From Thermococcus sp. (GTDB lineage: Archaea > Methanobacteriota_B > Thermococci > Thermococcales > Thermococcaceae), in contig WAKU01000046.1 of assembly GCA_015523195.1 (NCBI GenBank), forward strand, positions 1 through 51,990: a stretch of 51,990 nucleotides of DNA, read 5' to 3'. Below are positions 1 through 9,166 of this stretch, piece by piece (positions within the stretch are counted from its first letter, which is position 1; each line of letters opens with the position of its first letter). A program made the position numbers and the translations under genes. Below the pieces are notes generated by a model that saw only the letters and a list, made by a program, of their open reading frames with translations, had not been told where the DNA came from and did not search any database.

Positions 1-475
1 TGCTTGATATTTTAACCTCCCACCCTTTTGGCGGCCCGTATGTCCCGATGGGGATTTTGGGAGTAAAGATGGGTTTCTCCTTGGCCCAATCCAAGAGTTC
101 AGTTTTGGAGTTCTTCTGGGGAAGGAAGTTCTTTCTTGTTGCGAGGATATAGCTCTCTGTACGTCCATCAGCGGCTACCTTTATTCCGTATCCAATGAGG
201 ACAACGTCCTTCGGCAGCTCTGGAATAGCGTAGGCCTGCCATTTGGCGTTTGGAGCCGTTGCGTTGAGCAAGGTGCCTATCTTTTTGACAAGCTCGCCTT
301 TGTCGATCGGCAGGCCGCTCTTCGAATAGAAGATGTAGGCGGTGTAGTTCTTTCCTGCTATTTCCTGCACTGCGGGCACTCCATACTGAACGCCCTTATC
401 GTTCGGGTACGCTGAAACAACAAAAAGACTCCCGATCAAGACTCCAAGTACGAACCATACCACTCTCTGACGCAT
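1..475 (-). CDS. Secreted or membrane-anchored protein of unknown function, 3' end cut by the window
   Basis: The frame is open from an ATG at 475 to the left edge, giving about 158 residues without a stop. The first 22 residues form a signal peptide or anchor: MRQR, then a hydrophobic stretch ending in VVSA. The rest is hydrophilic, with a lone NYT sequon, and matches no family I recognise. A TATA box on the minus strand (521-530) lies about 45 bp upstream and a G-rich RBS directly precedes the ATG, so the gene has its own promoter. It follows the L24e gene on the same strand, where many archaea carry ndk. Coding status is well supported; function is unknown. Confidence 0.7.
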   Translation of the reverse strand, partial: MRQRVVWFVLGVLIGSLFVVSAYPNDKGVQYGVPAVQEIAGKNYTAYIFYSKSGLPIDKGELVKKIGTLLNATAPNAKWQAYAIPELPKDVVLIGYGIKVAADGRTESYILATRKNFLPQKNSKTELLDWAKEKPIFTPKIPIGTYGPPKGWEVKISS

Positions 476-520
476 CTAACCCCCCCAACAAGATCATCAT
501 AACCTTTAGAGGATCCATAG

Positions 521-530
521 TATTTAAATG
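521..530 (-). promoter_or_regulatory. TATA box of the secreted-protein gene
   Basis: CATTTAAATA on the minus strand, centred about 50 bp upstream of the ATG at 475, matches the Thermococcales TATA element. The spacing predicts a transcript start near 500 and a leader of about 20-25 nt containing a G-rich RBS. Confidence 0.5.
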
Positions 531-599
531 TTTCGCCTTGTCAAAATTAAGGGATGACGAAAATGCACATTGGGTTAAAATTACTAAAGAAAAAGAGAA

Positions 600-806
600 T
601 CACTTCCTCCTCTTGGCCCTCTGGAGCCTGGCCTCCTGGAACGCCCTGGTCCACTTGAGCTTTCTGGGATTGCGCCCCATAAAGTAGAGCTTCTCGCACT
701 TGCCCGAGCAGAAGAAGAGGACCCTCCCATCGTTCCTTACGTACATCTTCCCTGTCCCCGGCTCGAACTCTCTACCGCAGTAGGAGCAGACATTCCAGCG
801 GGCCAT
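600..806 (-). CDS. rpl24e: 50S ribosomal protein L24e (eL24)
   Basis: This 68-residue protein is the archaeal eL24, a large-subunit protein with a treble-clef zinc site. Four cysteines are arranged as CxxC (residues 7-10) and CxxxC (about 33-37), and the C-terminal tail is strongly basic. Length and motifs are standard. Its ATG overlaps the stop codon of rps28e by one base (TAATG), which indicates translational coupling in the L7Ae-S28e-L24e operon. In many archaea ndk and infB follow; here the next gene is an unrelated secreted protein, so the operon ends with L24e. Confidence 0.95.
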   Translation of the reverse strand: MARWNVCSYCGREFEPGTGKMYVRNDGRVLFFCSGKCEKLYFMGRNPRKLKWTRAFQEARLQRAKRRK

Positions 807-1018
807 TACCTCCGCCTCCTTATCTCTCTCGCTTCCCTCTCCGTCTCCCTGAGGATGACGATGTCGTTAACCCTAACGGGCCCCTTGACGTTTCTCCTGA
901 TGACGCGGCCCTTATCCCGTCCCTCAAGTATTCTAACCTTAACCTGGGTAACCCCACCGGTTACCCCGGCCCTTGCAATGATCTCGATAACCTCCGCCGG
1001 GTATCCTTCGTCGCTCAT
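806..1018 (-). CDS. rps28e: 30S ribosomal protein S28e (eS28)
   Basis: This 70-residue small-subunit protein is an OB-fold beta barrel near the mRNA exit region. The [10 protein letters not shown] strand, the [12 protein letters not shown] segment and the terminal [13 protein letters not shown] helix are diagnostic, and the length is normal. It is the middle gene of the operon: it follows rpl7ae after about 70 bp and its stop codon overlaps the rpl24e start. Confidence 0.95.
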   Translation of the reverse strand: MSDEGYPAEVIEIIARAGVTGGVTQVKVRILEGRDKGRVIRRNVKGPVRVNDIVILRETEREAREIRRRR

Positions 1019-1087
1019 ATCCTACACACCCCTGAAAAGCCCCTCGCAGAGATGAGCCTTAAACCTTTCGCGATGGGAAACGGGAGC

Positions 1088-1459
1088 TCACTTCATGAGC
1101 TCCCTGACCTTCATCGCTATATCCTCGACGAGCTCGCGGCCCTTACCTGGCTCTATTATAGCAACACTTGCAGCCGAAACCTCAAGCCCGGCCGCAGCGC
1201 CGAGCTCCTTCTTGCTCGGGACGTAAACGTACGGTATCTCCTTCTCCTCGCAGAGCGGGGGAAGGTGGGCAACTATCTCCTCGGGATCAACGTCCTCCGC
1301 TATGACAACGAGCTTGGCCTGGCCCCTCTCAACGGCCTTGGTGGTCTCGTTGGTTCCCTTCCTTATCCTTCCGGTGTCGCGAGCGATCTCAACGGCCTCA
1401 AGGGCCTTCTCGGCAAGCTCCTCCGGAACCTCGAACTTCACGTAGCTCGGCTTCGCCAT
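1088..1459 (-). CDS. rpl7ae: 50S ribosomal protein L7Ae (eL8), kink-turn binding protein
   Basis: This 123-residue protein has the L7Ae/L30e fold. The RNA-binding segment [12 protein letters not shown] (about 36-47) and the [14 protein letters not shown] loop (about 88-101) are the usual kink-turn contacts. In archaea the protein serves in the ribosome, in box C/D and H/ACA RNPs and in RNase P. It is first in the operon with S28e and L24e. A TATA box at 1516-1526 lies about 60 bp upstream. Length and sequence match Thermococcales orthologues. Confidence 0.97.
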   Translation of the reverse strand: MAKPSYVKFEVPEELAEKALEAVEIARDTGRIRKGTNETTKAVERGQAKLVVIAEDVDPEEIVAHLPPLCEEKEIPYVYVPSKKELGAAAGLEVSAASVAIIEPGKGRELVEDIAMKVRELMK

Positions 1460-1515
1460 CTTTCATCCCTCCGAAACCTCATCGTTCATCCGTTGCAAGG
1501 CCGAGTCCGGCTGAG

Positions 1516-1526
1516 TATTTAAAAGG
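1516..1526 (-). promoter_or_regulatory. TATA box of the L7Ae-S28e-L24e operon
   Basis: CCTTTTAAATA on the minus strand predicts transcription from about 1493 and a leader of about 33 nt before the rpl7ae ATG at 1459. It lies in the short gap after truD, so the ribosomal operon does not depend on readthrough. Confidence 0.6.
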
Positions 1527-1542
1527 ATTTCGATAGGCTGAC

Positions 1543-2793
1543 TCAGTGATCCTTCATGATCTCCCTCAGGACGCTCGTGGCGTAAACACCCTTGGGCAGG
1601 AAAAATCGGAAGCACATGCCCGTTCCAGGGATGCAGCCGTAGGTGAGGCCGATTGGCCTTATGAGGAGCTCCCTCCTGCCACCGGGCTCCACCATCGGCT
1701 TTGGAAGCCTCTTAAACGCCTCCAGCGAGGTTTTCTCCCCTTCAAGGATTTCCTCCTCAAGCCTCCCGGGAAGAGCCCTGGCCTTCCTCATCGCGAAGCC
1801 AAAGAGTGGCCCCGAGACCATAGCCTGGCTTTTCCTTATCTTCTCGTTCACGAAGCTAACGTTCGTCTCTGTCACGCGGTAGGTTCTGTCGCGGTATGGG
1901 ATGCCACCTCTCACCTGGACCACGATGTCCCCAACGAGGGCCTCGTTGAGGGGCAAACCCTCCTCAATGCGCCTCGACAGGTAGAGGTTGAAGAGATAGC
2001 TCTGGTAGGAGTGGATGAAAATCCTGAGGATCGGCATTGGGAGTGCTAAGAAAGCCCTCTTCCAGCTTCCGGTTCGCCTATACACCTGAAGCATTGCCCT
2101 TTCATACCTGAGGAAGCCGGGAAACTCGCGAAGGGCCAGCTCAACGTCTTCCGTCTCCGAGAAGCGTCTCCTTGCTTCATCCCCTTCCATCGTCCCATCA
2201 GCCTCCCCGAGAAAGAGCCTCGCCGCTTCATTGAATTCTCCCCTGAGGAGGAGCTTTCCGACGAGATGATTAACGACGCGCCTTTCCCCAAAGCGCTGGT
2301 AGCCGAAGTAGTTGGGGAAACCCCCTTTTTCGCGGAGCTCCCTTATTATGGCCTTCGTCCTCTCGAAAGCGTCCTCGCCAACTTCCCTCACGATTATTCT
2401 AAAGCGGTTACCCAGGAGGTGGCCGAGCTTGATGAACCGCCCGTAGGAGACAAAGCTGAGCTCGACGTCCCTTATTTTAACGTTCTCGACTTTCTCTTTC
2501 GCCTGAGTGGGCACGCTTATGTACTGGTAGGTTACCGCCCTCTTGTCCTTGGTTCCCGCGAAGCCCATCTCCCGGTGACTTATCCCGGCCCTCTTGGCTA
2601 TCTCCTTCACCGCGGCCATCGTGTCCCAGTTCCTCTTCTTGAGAAGGAATATGGCGTGTCTTTTACCCTCGAATATCTGCGGCAGGGGCTCCTCGATGAC
2701 GACGAAGTCCTCGGGAAAGACCTTTATCCTCCCGCCTATTCCTGGCTTTTCGCTCAGATGCCTAAAGCGGGAGAAGAACTCGCGGTAGTCCAT
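1543..2793 (-). CDS. truD: tRNA pseudouridine(13) synthase TruD
   Basis: TruD isomerises U13 of tRNA to pseudouridine. The TruD signature [10 protein letters not shown] is at about residues 77-86, and its D83 is the catalytic aspartate by family knowledge. The NYFGYQRFG motif and an inserted TRUD domain follow. At 416 residues it has the usual archaeal length. I chose the ATG at 2793 because GGGTGATTAAC precedes it at good spacing; an upstream GTG would place the RBS inside the gene. The ATG lies one base after the stop of the TOPRIM-like gene, so truD is probably also read from the ATPase/TOPRIM transcript. Confidence 0.93.
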   Translation of the reverse strand: MDYREFFSRFRHLSEKPGIGGRIKVFPEDFVVIEEPLPQIFEGKRHAIFLLKKRNWDTMAAVKEIAKRAGISHREMGFAGTKDKRAVTYQYISVPTQAKEKVENVKIRDVELSFVSYGRFIKLGHLLGNRFRIIVREVGEDAFERTKAIIRELREKGGFPNYFGYQRFGERRVVNHLVGKLLLRGEFNEAARLFLGEADGTMEGDEARRRFSETEDVELALREFPGFLRYERAMLQVYRRTGSWKRAFLALPMPILRIFIHSYQSYLFNLYLSRRIEEGLPLNEALVGDIVVQVRGGIPYRDRTYRVTETNVSFVNEKIRKSQAMVSGPLFGFAMRKARALPGRLEEEILEGEKTSLEAFKRLPKPMVEPGGRRELLIRPIGLTYGCIPGTGMCFRFFLPKGVYATSVLREIMKDH

Positions 2794-2794
2794 G

Positions 2795-3310
2795 TTAATC
2801 ACCCAAGATTTTCAGGAATTCCTGAAACGATTTGCAGTTCTTCTTCAGCTTATTAAGGTCAAGTCTGCCAACATAATCAGGCAACTGGTGTTTGGCGTAT
2901 CCTTCACGTCGTTTCAGCTCGTCGGAGGGTTTGGTGGCCCAATTGTAGCCTAAGCTCCTGCATATCCACTCTTCAATTTCATACTCAAAGAGAAGGACTT
3001 TGACGGGTGTTTTGATGTTGCGTGGGATGTGCTTCTCCACGTCTCCTCTTCGGAATTTGTAGTTCGATGGGCCATCCCCATCGTATACAAGGAGTATAAA
3101 ATCCGGCTTGGAAAGCTCAGATGCACGGAGGATTTTTCCCAGCTTCGGATTACAGAGATAGGGGGCATGAATAGGATTTCTCCTTCCTGAAAGCTTTTTC
3201 AACCTAATATCTGCCAGTCCCTCGTTTCTCAGCCTGTTTAGGAGCCTCTTGAAAAACTCCCCTCCGTATGTGTCCTCGGTTATTATAACGATCTCTCGAT
3301 TCATAGCCAT
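2795..3310 (-). CDS. TOPRIM-like/DUF4276-type protein, putative nuclease partner of the upstream ATPase
   Basis: The 171-residue protein begins with the strand IVIITED ending in an acidic residue, then a GGEFFKRLL helix, then [11 protein letters not shown] with a DxD pair. This order (Glu, then DxD) is the metal site of TOPRIM domains. Further on, FEYEIEEWI resembles the EIExW block of the DUF4276/RloB group. It starts within the stop codon of the AAA-ATPase gene (TGATG overlap) and ends one base before truD. Many ATPase-TOPRIM pairs serve in antiviral abortive infection; that role here is inference from architecture. A DNA-repair or RNA role is possible. Confidence 0.6.
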   Translation of the reverse strand: MAMNREIVIITEDTYGGEFFKRLLNRLRNEGLADIRLKKLSGRRNPIHAPYLCNPKLGKILRASELSKPDFILLVYDGDGPSNYKFRRGDVEKHIPRNIKTPVKVLLFEYEIEEWICRSLGYNWATKPSDELKRREGYAKHQLPDYVGRLDLNKLKKNCKSFQEFLKILGD

Positions 3311-4605
3311 CACTGTTCATCACTATCGAGCAGCGAGCCGTAGAGCCAGCCCTCACTCAGCGCGATGCCCTTTTCATTAAGGAATCTCTTGATTTTCTCG
3401 GGATCTTTGATCCTCACAAACCTGCTTTCTCCCCCAACTTTATCCACCAATATCAGGTCAGAGGGTTCTGTCATGTCAACAACTACCGGGGAGTGGGTTG
3501 TTATTATAACCTGGCTCTCACTCTCGCGGAGAACATCCAAAATTAACTCCAAGGTCTCCGGGTGGAGGGAGTTCTCAATCTCGTCTATCATCAGGAGGGG
3601 AGGCTTGAGATAAGTTGCAGTGAGGATTGCAAGGGTCTTGTAGAAGCCGTCTGAGATGCTTGGAGGGGCAAGCTCAAGGTTTCCCTCAAAGACCTTCATC
3701 ATGACCCGACCATCCTCAGTCAGCTGGAAGAAAACCCTGGTGTCAGGGAAAGCTATGGAAAGGGGTTTCGCTATCTCTTCAGGCAGTCTTCCCTCACGGA
3801 GCCAGATGTTGTAGAGAAGGGGAATAAGGTTGGAGGCGTCCTCAGAGAGTGTTGTCTCTTTGCGGGGAAATTTTGGAGTTCTTGCCTCCCTCAGGTTTGC
3901 ACCTTTTAATACAAGGCAATCCACAAAGTTAAGAAATTCCCTGAGAAACACTAAAACAAGGGGTTGCTTGTTTAAGGAAGGGGAGACTACGTGCCCCTCT
4001 TTTTTATCGTGTCCAAATTTGGTGCCGCTGATGGGTATTATTCCAAATACCATGCTTGCAATCATTTGAAGAAATGATTCTTCGGGATTTTCCGGAATTA
4101 GAAGTTGGAACAAAGATTTATCTTTCGGTGCTTCAAGCTCCATTTTTGGCATAACTCCCGAGTGGGCATCTTTCAGCAACACAGAAGGAGTCTCAGTTAT
4201 AACCCTGTAAAAGCTGGGGGAATACTCGGTTAACAGGTTAGAACCGGTCTTGATAAGCTTTAGGTATCCCCTAATCTCCAGAACCTCCCTCAGGATCCTG
4301 AAGCTCCCTCCCGTCCCCGTAAAGGTCGTCTCAAAATAGACATCGTATCCATCAACATCGAAGAGCATTCCGACGGTTATGGGAAGCTCCTCCTTCCCAC
4401 TCCATACCACGTTGTTGTAGCCCCACCACTCGAGGAAGGGGTTGGTATCGTTCTCAACGTATATCTTCCTTAAAAGTTTGAATACCTCAATGAGGTTGGT
4501 TTTTCCGGAGGCGTTTGGACCAACGAGAACGTTGAACTTACCAAGCTCGACCTCACAGTTTCTAAGGCTCTTGAAGTTCTTAACTACGAGCCTCTTCAGT
4601 CTCAC
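3310..4605 (-). CDS. SMC/ABC-like AAA ATPase (AAA_21/OLD type), partner of the TOPRIM-like protein
   Basis: This 431-residue protein carries an ABC/SMC-type ATPase built like RecF and OLD. It has an N-terminal LVVKNFKSL strand, Walker A GPNASGKT (29-36), a signature-like SISDGFYKTLAIL near 320, Walker B LLMIDEIENSLHP and the H-loop TTHSP. The central 200 residues, the effector insertion, match nothing I know. The GTG at 4605 is chosen because GGTGGGA precedes it and a TATA box lies at 4636-4646; the longer frame would begin upstream of the predicted transcript start. It is coupled to the downstream TOPRIM-like gene. The pair sits between housekeeping genes truD and pth2. Confidence 0.8.
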   Translation of the reverse strand: MRLKRLVVKNFKSLRNCEVELGKFNVLVGPNASGKTNLIEVFKLLRKIYVENDTNPFLEWWGYNNVVWSGKEELPITVGMLFDVDGYDVYFETTFTGTGGSFRILREVLEIRGYLKLIKTGSNLLTEYSPSFYRVITETPSVLLKDAHSGVMPKMELEAPKDKSLFQLLIPENPEESFLQMIASMVFGIIPISGTKFGHDKKEGHVVSPSLNKQPLVLVFLREFLNFVDCLVLKGANLREARTPKFPRKETTLSEDASNLIPLLYNIWLREGRLPEEIAKPLSIAFPDTRVFFQLTEDGRVMMKVFEGNLELAPPSISDGFYKTLAILTATYLKPPLLMIDEIENSLHPETLELILDVLRESESQVIITTHSPVVVDMTEPSDLILVDKVGGESRFVRIKDPEKIKRFLNEKGIALSEGWLYGSLLDSDEQ

Positions 4606-4635
4606 ACTCCCACCGAAAACGAAAAACGGCAAACC

Positions 4636-4646
4636 GATTAAAAAGG
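4636..4646 (-). promoter_or_regulatory. TATA box of the ATPase/TOPRIM unit
   Basis: CCTTTTTAATC on the minus strand lies in the 48-bp gap after pth2. A transcript start about 25 bp downstream (near 4615) would give a roughly 10-nt leader to the GTG at 4605. The pair therefore has its own promoter. Confidence 0.5.
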
Positions 4647-4653
4647 CTTCCCC

Positions 4654-5013
4654 TCACACCAGCTTCAAATGGCCGGTAACCCTGTCAACTATCTCCTCCG
4701 GGCCGGGACCGATGGCCAGAACCGTGATGGTTCCCGGTGGAATCTCCGTCAGTCCAGCGTCCCTTATCAACGCCGTCGGGAGGCCAAGCTTTTCGGCCTT
4801 CTCCCTAAGCTGAAGAAGCTCCTCAAGGTTTTCCGCCTTAACGACGACCTTCTTCTGTCCCTCGTTGAACCAGGCCCTGAACCACTCCGGCTTTTCCCTC
4901 TGGGCCTTTATCGCGGCTGTAACGGCACCGTGCGCAACCTGAACGGCGAACTTACCCCTGCTGAGCTTTAAGTCCCTTCGCGAGACTATGACCTGCTTGA
5001 ACACGAAGGGCAT
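4654..5013 (-). CDS. pth2: Peptidyl-tRNA hydrolase, archaeal/eukaryotic Pth2 type
   Basis: Pth2 releases tRNA from peptidyl-tRNA that has dropped off the ribosome. The 119-residue protein shows the family blocks [17 protein letters not shown] (about 14-30), [31 protein letters not shown] and VLAIGPGP. The lysine and histidine of the first block and the aspartate of IRDAG belong to the proposed active site. Length and start are standard. It lies just upstream of the ATPase/TOPRIM unit and downstream of the surface-protein gene. Confidence 0.95.
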   Translation of the reverse strand: MPFVFKQVIVSRRDLKLSRGKFAVQVAHGAVTAAIKAQREKPEWFRAWFNEGQKKVVVKAENLEELLQLREKAEKLGLPTALIRDAGLTEIPPGTITVLAIGPGPEEIVDRVTGHLKLV

Positions 5014-5046
5014 GGCCCAACACCCGTGAAAGATGTTAAAGGGGGC

Positions 5047-7137
5047 TCAGCCCCTTTCGGTCTTCTTCTCGCTTTCCCTCGGGAGGGTTTCCCGGACGAG
5101 TTCGAGGCGGAGCTCCCTGAGGAGGACTTCGAGTTCGTCCCTCTTCCACTTCTTCGGGAGCCCTCCGGGCCTGCTCTTGCGCTTTCTGAGGAGGAACCTC
5201 CTGAAGGTCTGGACTTCGCTGTAATAGCCGTAGGCGAGGTAGGCCAAGATCGCAGCGATGACCACGAGGATCAGGGCGCTTATCTTCCAGTACTGGGGCC
5301 TCTTTGGAAGGTATGGCTTAAGGACGGCCTGGATGGACTTGGCGAGCTCTCCGGGCTCCGTTGAGTTCTTCAGCGTGCGGTTTACGTAGGACGGGAGCTG
5401 ATCAGCCGGCGGATAAACTTTGATCGTCTCCCTCTTCACGATGACCTTTGGGGGAACGGTATCGAGTACTCCGACGACGCCGAGGTCGAGCTCGTGCCTG
5501 TTGCCGAGGGGATCGGCGTAGAGGAGGGACGCCTTTATCGGGAACCTGCCCTCAAGGAACGTCCTGACCTTGATAACCTTCTCAACCTTCTGGCCCGCCC
5601 TCAGATCCCCGAGTCCAACTATACCCGGTCCCGCGACGCCGCTCGGGTAGCTCAGGTATATGGCGGCGTCTTTTGCGAAGGTGTAGTTGGAGTTGCCCCC
5701 AACGGCGCTCACGTTGAAGTACAGGTAAGCGCTCCCGTTCTCGACGGTATGAGCGTAGCTTGAGAACCCCCCGAAGGTGGAGTTCGAGAGCCCTGTCTTA
5801 ACCTCTATCTCGGGCGAGGAATAAACCCTCACCCATCTAACAGGCTCGGACCTCACGGTAACTTTGTTCCCGGTCTCGTTGTAGTAGGTTACCGTGACGC
5901 TCGGGATGACGTACCTGCCGGGGGAAGTGGGCTTTAGGATGTAGACGATGGCCGGAACCTTCGAGTAGGCGGGCAGGTTTCCAACGGACCACCCCCTCTC
6001 CTTTCCCACGAGGGTGAAGCCGCTTGGAACGGGGGCCGTGACAACGAGGTCATCGGCATTCCCCGGACCCAGGTTTTCAACGTTGATGTAGACCGCAACC
6101 GTCTGCCCCAAGAGAACCTCGGCTGGCACGACGCTGACGCTGACTGAGACGTTGGCGCTCCTCTTCGGTGGAACCGCTGTGGAGCCGAGTGGCGCGTAGG
6201 CCTCAAAGAGAACCCTGCCATGGGCCCGGTCAACGTCCTTCAGGCTTAACATGACGGGGCCCATTGGAACGGGGAAGCCCCTGAGGAAGGTCTTAACGAT
6301 TTTCAGCGTTCCGTTTGGAAGAAAAACCTTGAAGTAAGCTTCGTTTCCGGTTATCTTCCCCACCACAACCTTAACCGTTCCATTCGGGGTCTCGATCGGC
6401 AGGCTCTCGTTGAGGAAGAGGTAGCCCGTGTAAACGGTGACGTAGGGGATCACCTTCTCCCTGAAAGGCATGGAACCGTTGCCGGCCGGTATCTGCCGGA
6501 TGGTGAGGTTGTTTGCCGCGAGCTTGGGCATGAAGAGGTCGACCGTCGCGACCCCCGGCGAGGCGGAGAGGAGGCTCACGTAGAGGTAGTTGGTGTAGTT
6601 AACGCCCTCCCCGAGGTAGTAGGTGAAGCCCCTCCCGCTCTTGTTGACGAGGGTGAAGTTGAGAAAGCCGCTCAGGGGTGGAAGCCTCACACCGAACCTG
6701 GCCCCGTTCTGCCAGGCCTGGAAGAGCTTTATAACGACGTTTGAGTTGAGGACGACTGTCTCGTTGGGGGTCATCTGGAGGGAGCTCCTGACCTTCCTCA
6801 GGGGCGAGCTCAGCTCCAGTATAACCGTCCCGTACTCCCTGTCTATTTTGAGAACCCTGATTTCGAATACCTCAGCGCTCCTCGACGGGAAGTAGCCAGT
6901 CTCTCCCTCCCGAAGGAAGAAGAGCTGGCTTCCGCCCGGATAGGAGACCTTAACGGTAACCAGGCTCCAGTTAGTGCTGACGTCGTAGAACTGGATGGTG
7001 TAGTTGGCAAGCTCGATGCTGTCCCCGAGGCCGAGCTCCACGGGGGTCATGGAGGCTTTAAGCTGGGGAGCTCCAGCGCTCGCGGGGAGCCAGGGGAGAA
7101 TGAGTCCCAACAGAATGAGGGCGATCAACCTTCTCAT
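5047..7137 (-). CDS. Large cell-surface protein with signal peptide, CARDB/DUF11-like domain and C-terminal membrane anchor
   Basis: A signal peptide ending in PASAGA (about 1-22) is followed by about 600 extracellular residues rich in beta strands and NxS/T sequons. Residues about 325-425 resemble CARDB/DUF11 (COG1361) domains with the SVENLGPGNAD-type strand typical of surface adhesins. A single membrane segment near 625-645 is followed by a basic and acidic cytoplasmic tail of about 50 residues. The likely role is an envelope or S-layer-associated protein; no enzyme motif is visible. The ATG has only a modest RBS. It stands alone between aspS and pth2, all on the minus strand. Confidence 0.8.
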   Translation of the reverse strand: MRRLIALILLGLILPWLPASAGAPQLKASMTPVELGLGDSIELANYTIQFYDVSTNWSLVTVKVSYPGGSQLFFLREGETGYFPSRSAEVFEIRVLKIDREYGTVILELSSPLRKVRSSLQMTPNETVVLNSNVVIKLFQAWQNGARFGVRLPPLSGFLNFTLVNKSGRGFTYYLGEGVNYTNYLYVSLLSASPGVATVDLFMPKLAANNLTIRQIPAGNGSMPFREKVIPYVTVYTGYLFLNESLPIETPNGTVKVVVGKITGNEAYFKVFLPNGTLKIVKTFLRGFPVPMGPVMLSLKDVDRAHGRVLFEAYAPLGSTAVPPKRSANVSVSVSVVPAEVLLGQTVAVYINVENLGPGNADDLVVTAPVPSGFTLVGKERGWSVGNLPAYSKVPAIVYILKPTSPGRYVIPSVTVTYYNETGNKVTVRSEPVRWVRVYSSPEIEVKTGLSNSTFGGFSSYAHTVENGSAYLYFNVSAVGGNSNYTFAKDAAIYLSYPSGVAGPGIVGLGDLRAGQKVEKVIKVRTFLEGRFPIKASLLYADPLGNRHELDLGVVGVLDTVPPKVIVKRETIKVYPPADQLPSYVNRTLKNSTEPGELAKSIQAVLKPYLPKRPQYWKISALILVVIAAILAYLAYGYYSEVQTFRRFLLRKRKSRPGGLPKKWKRDELEVLLRELRLELVRETLPRESEKKTERG

Positions 7138-7196
7138 ATCTCAGACCTCCGGTAGCTCTTTTTAAATGTTGGAGAGGAAATATAAAGGGGTTGCGG

Positions 7197-8513
7197 TCAT
7201 GGGGTGAGCCGTCTCCTGTCCCTCGGGAACAGTATGACCTCACGGATGTTCGGCAGGTCGAGCATCTGCTTTATCAGCCTCTCAGCCCCGAGGCCGAAGC
7301 CCCCGTGGGGCGGCATGCCGTAGCGGAAGGCCTTGAGGTAGAACTCGAAGTTAACTGGATTAAGTCCCTTCTCCCTTATCTGCTCTACAAGGATGTCAAC
7401 GCGGTGCTCCCTCTGGCCGCCGGAGGTTATCTCAACGCCGCGGTATTCGAGGTCGAAGGCACGGCAGATCTCGGGTTTGCCATCGTATTTCATTATGTAG
7501 AAGGGCTTCGCCTCGCTCGGGTACTGGTAGAGGATGTAGAGGGGAGCGTTCTCGTTCTCAAGCATGTACCTTCCGAGGAGCTTCTCACCCTCGGTGTCTA
7601 TGTCCTCTCCCCACTCCACAGTTTTGCCGAGGTCGGCGAGGATTTCAAGGGCTTTGCTGTAGGTAACGCGCGGGAAGGGCAGTTTAGGCTCCTCAAGCTC
7701 GAAGTTGAGGACTTTCAGTTCCTTCTCGTTGTGCTCGCGGACGTAACTGATCGTATAGGCAACAAGCCTCTCAAGGAGGTTCATTACCTCCTCCTCGTTC
7801 TCGATGAAGGCCATCTCGGCGTCGATGCTCCAGGCCTCGTTTAAATGCCGGGTCGTGTTGTGCTCCTCCGCTCTGAAAATCGGAGCTATCTCGTAGACCC
7901 TGTCCAGACCGCTCGCCATCATCATCTGCTTGTAGAGCTGAGGGCTCTGGGCTAAGAAAGCGTCCTTCTCGAAGTACTTCATCGGGAAGAGCTCGGTCCC
8001 ACCTTCGGTTGCGGTCGCTATGATCTTCGGCGTGTGGATCTCAATGAAGCCCTCGCCGTGGAAGAAGTCCCTGACTGCTTTGAAGACGTTCGAGCGGATC
8101 TTGAACATCGCCATGACCTCGGGCCTTCTTAGGTCCATGAAGCGGTTGTCCAAGCGAGTGTCGAGCTCCGCCTTAACTTTTCCCGTCGGATCGAGGGGGA
8201 GCGGGCTTTCAGCCCTGTTGAGGACTTCGAGCCTCTCTGGGATTACCTCAAAACCGAGCTTGGCCTTGGGCGTGAAGTTGACGATGCCCTCGACAGCCAC
8301 AACGTCCTCGCTCCTCAGCTTGGGGATGAGCTTGAATACCTCAGGAGCCACCTTCCTCTTCGGCGCGGTTACCTGAACGATGCCCTCCCTGTCCCTGATC
8401 CAGAGGAACTTTATTCCACCGAGGTCTTTGATCTCCCACACCCAGCCCGCGACCTTAACCTTCTTTCCGTTTAACTCCTCGGTTATCTCACTTGAGTAGT
8501 GCGTCCTCAGCAT
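7197..8513 (-). CDS. aspS: Aspartate-tRNA ligase (class II)
   Basis: AspRS charges tRNA-Asp. The 438-residue protein has an N-terminal OB anticodon-binding domain (about 15-100) followed by the class II core: motif 2 PIFRAEEHNTTRHLNEAWS around 211-229 and motif 3 GFGLGAERL near the C-terminus, ending with the typical FPRDRRRLTP. I place the start at the ATG at 8513 (MLRTHYSSE), which gives the same length as Thermococcus AspRS; a nine-codon extension upstream has no counterpart. Whether it is discriminating cannot be settled here; asnB elsewhere in the window supplies free asparagine. Confidence 0.96.
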   Translation of the reverse strand: MLRTHYSSEITEELNGKKVKVAGWVWEIKDLGGIKFLWIRDREGIVQVTAPKRKVAPEVFKLIPKLRSEDVVAVEGIVNFTPKAKLGFEVIPERLEVLNRAESPLPLDPTGKVKAELDTRLDNRFMDLRRPEVMAMFKIRSNVFKAVRDFFHGEGFIEIHTPKIIATATEGGTELFPMKYFEKDAFLAQSPQLYKQMMMASGLDRVYEIAPIFRAEEHNTTRHLNEAWSIDAEMAFIENEEEVMNLLERLVAYTISYVREHNEKELKVLNFELEEPKLPFPRVTYSKALEILADLGKTVEWGEDIDTEGEKLLGRYMLENENAPLYILYQYPSEAKPFYIMKYDGKPEICRAFDLEYRGVEITSGGQREHRVDILVEQIREKGLNPVNFEFYLKAFRYGMPPHGGFGLGAERLIKQMLDLPNIREVILFPRDRRRLTP

Positions 8514-8570
8514 TGCCAACCCCCGAGAAAAGCCGTACACCGGGCTTTTAAAGTTAGCCCAAAAAGGAGG

Positions 8571-9083
8571 TCAAACAAAGGCTATCTTGACCTCCCTCCC
8601 AAGTATCTGGGACAGCACGTTCTCTAAGAGCTCCGGTTTTTCTGGGAGCTTTTTCCTCTCCCTGAAAGGAACCAGCACCTTGTACGCCTTCTCGCCGCCA
8701 GGCCGGTAGACCACGTTTATCCCGAAGATGCTCGCAGGGTAGAACAGGTCGGCGGCGAGCTTCTTGAGTTCTCCCGGGCCCCACGTGTCGAAGCCTTCGA
8801 TGACCCTCACGCGCTTCCCCAGTTCTTTGACGAGGGCCTTGATGTTCTTCCCGCCCTTTCCGATGACGGTGGGGACGTCACCCCGCCCGACTATCAAAAC
8901 GATGAGGTCGCCGGCTTCAACGGCCTTCTTAAACTCTATATCCACGTCACCGAGGAGCCTGTAGAGCAGGCGGGCGACCTTAACATCGAGCTCGGAGATT
9001 ATACCCTCCTGGAGCTTTTTTTCATCAGCGGGACACAGAAGCCCATCGTTTTTTAAGCATACCTCACAGATCGGCGCTTTCAT
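8571..9083 (-). CDS. KH-domain RNA-binding protein (archaeal NusA-like) with an N-terminal cysteine cluster
   Basis: The 170-residue protein has cysteines at positions 6, 9 and 17, suggesting a metal site with one unidentified ligand. A KH domain follows, whose GxxG loop is GKGG (75-78) in the context VPTVIGKGGKNIKALV. The family is annotated in Thermococcales as NusA-like or KH-containing. A role in transcription or RNA processing is inference from the KH fold. It lies upstream of aspS on the same strand with a 57-bp gap. Confidence 0.75.
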   Translation of the reverse strand: MKAPICEVCLKNDGLLCPADEKKLQEGIISELDVKVARLLYRLLGDVDIEFKKAVEAGDLIVLIVGRGDVPTVIGKGGKNIKALVKELGKRVRVIEGFDTWGPGELKKLAADLFYPASIFGINVVYRPGGEKAYKVLVPFRERKKLPEKPELLENVLSQILGREVKIAFV

Positions 9084-9166
9084 TCTCTCACCTCCAGAAT
9101 GACAGTGAGCGGTCTACCCTAAATTCAGGGAGGCATTTAAAAACGTTATTATGGGAAAAAGCGGGG

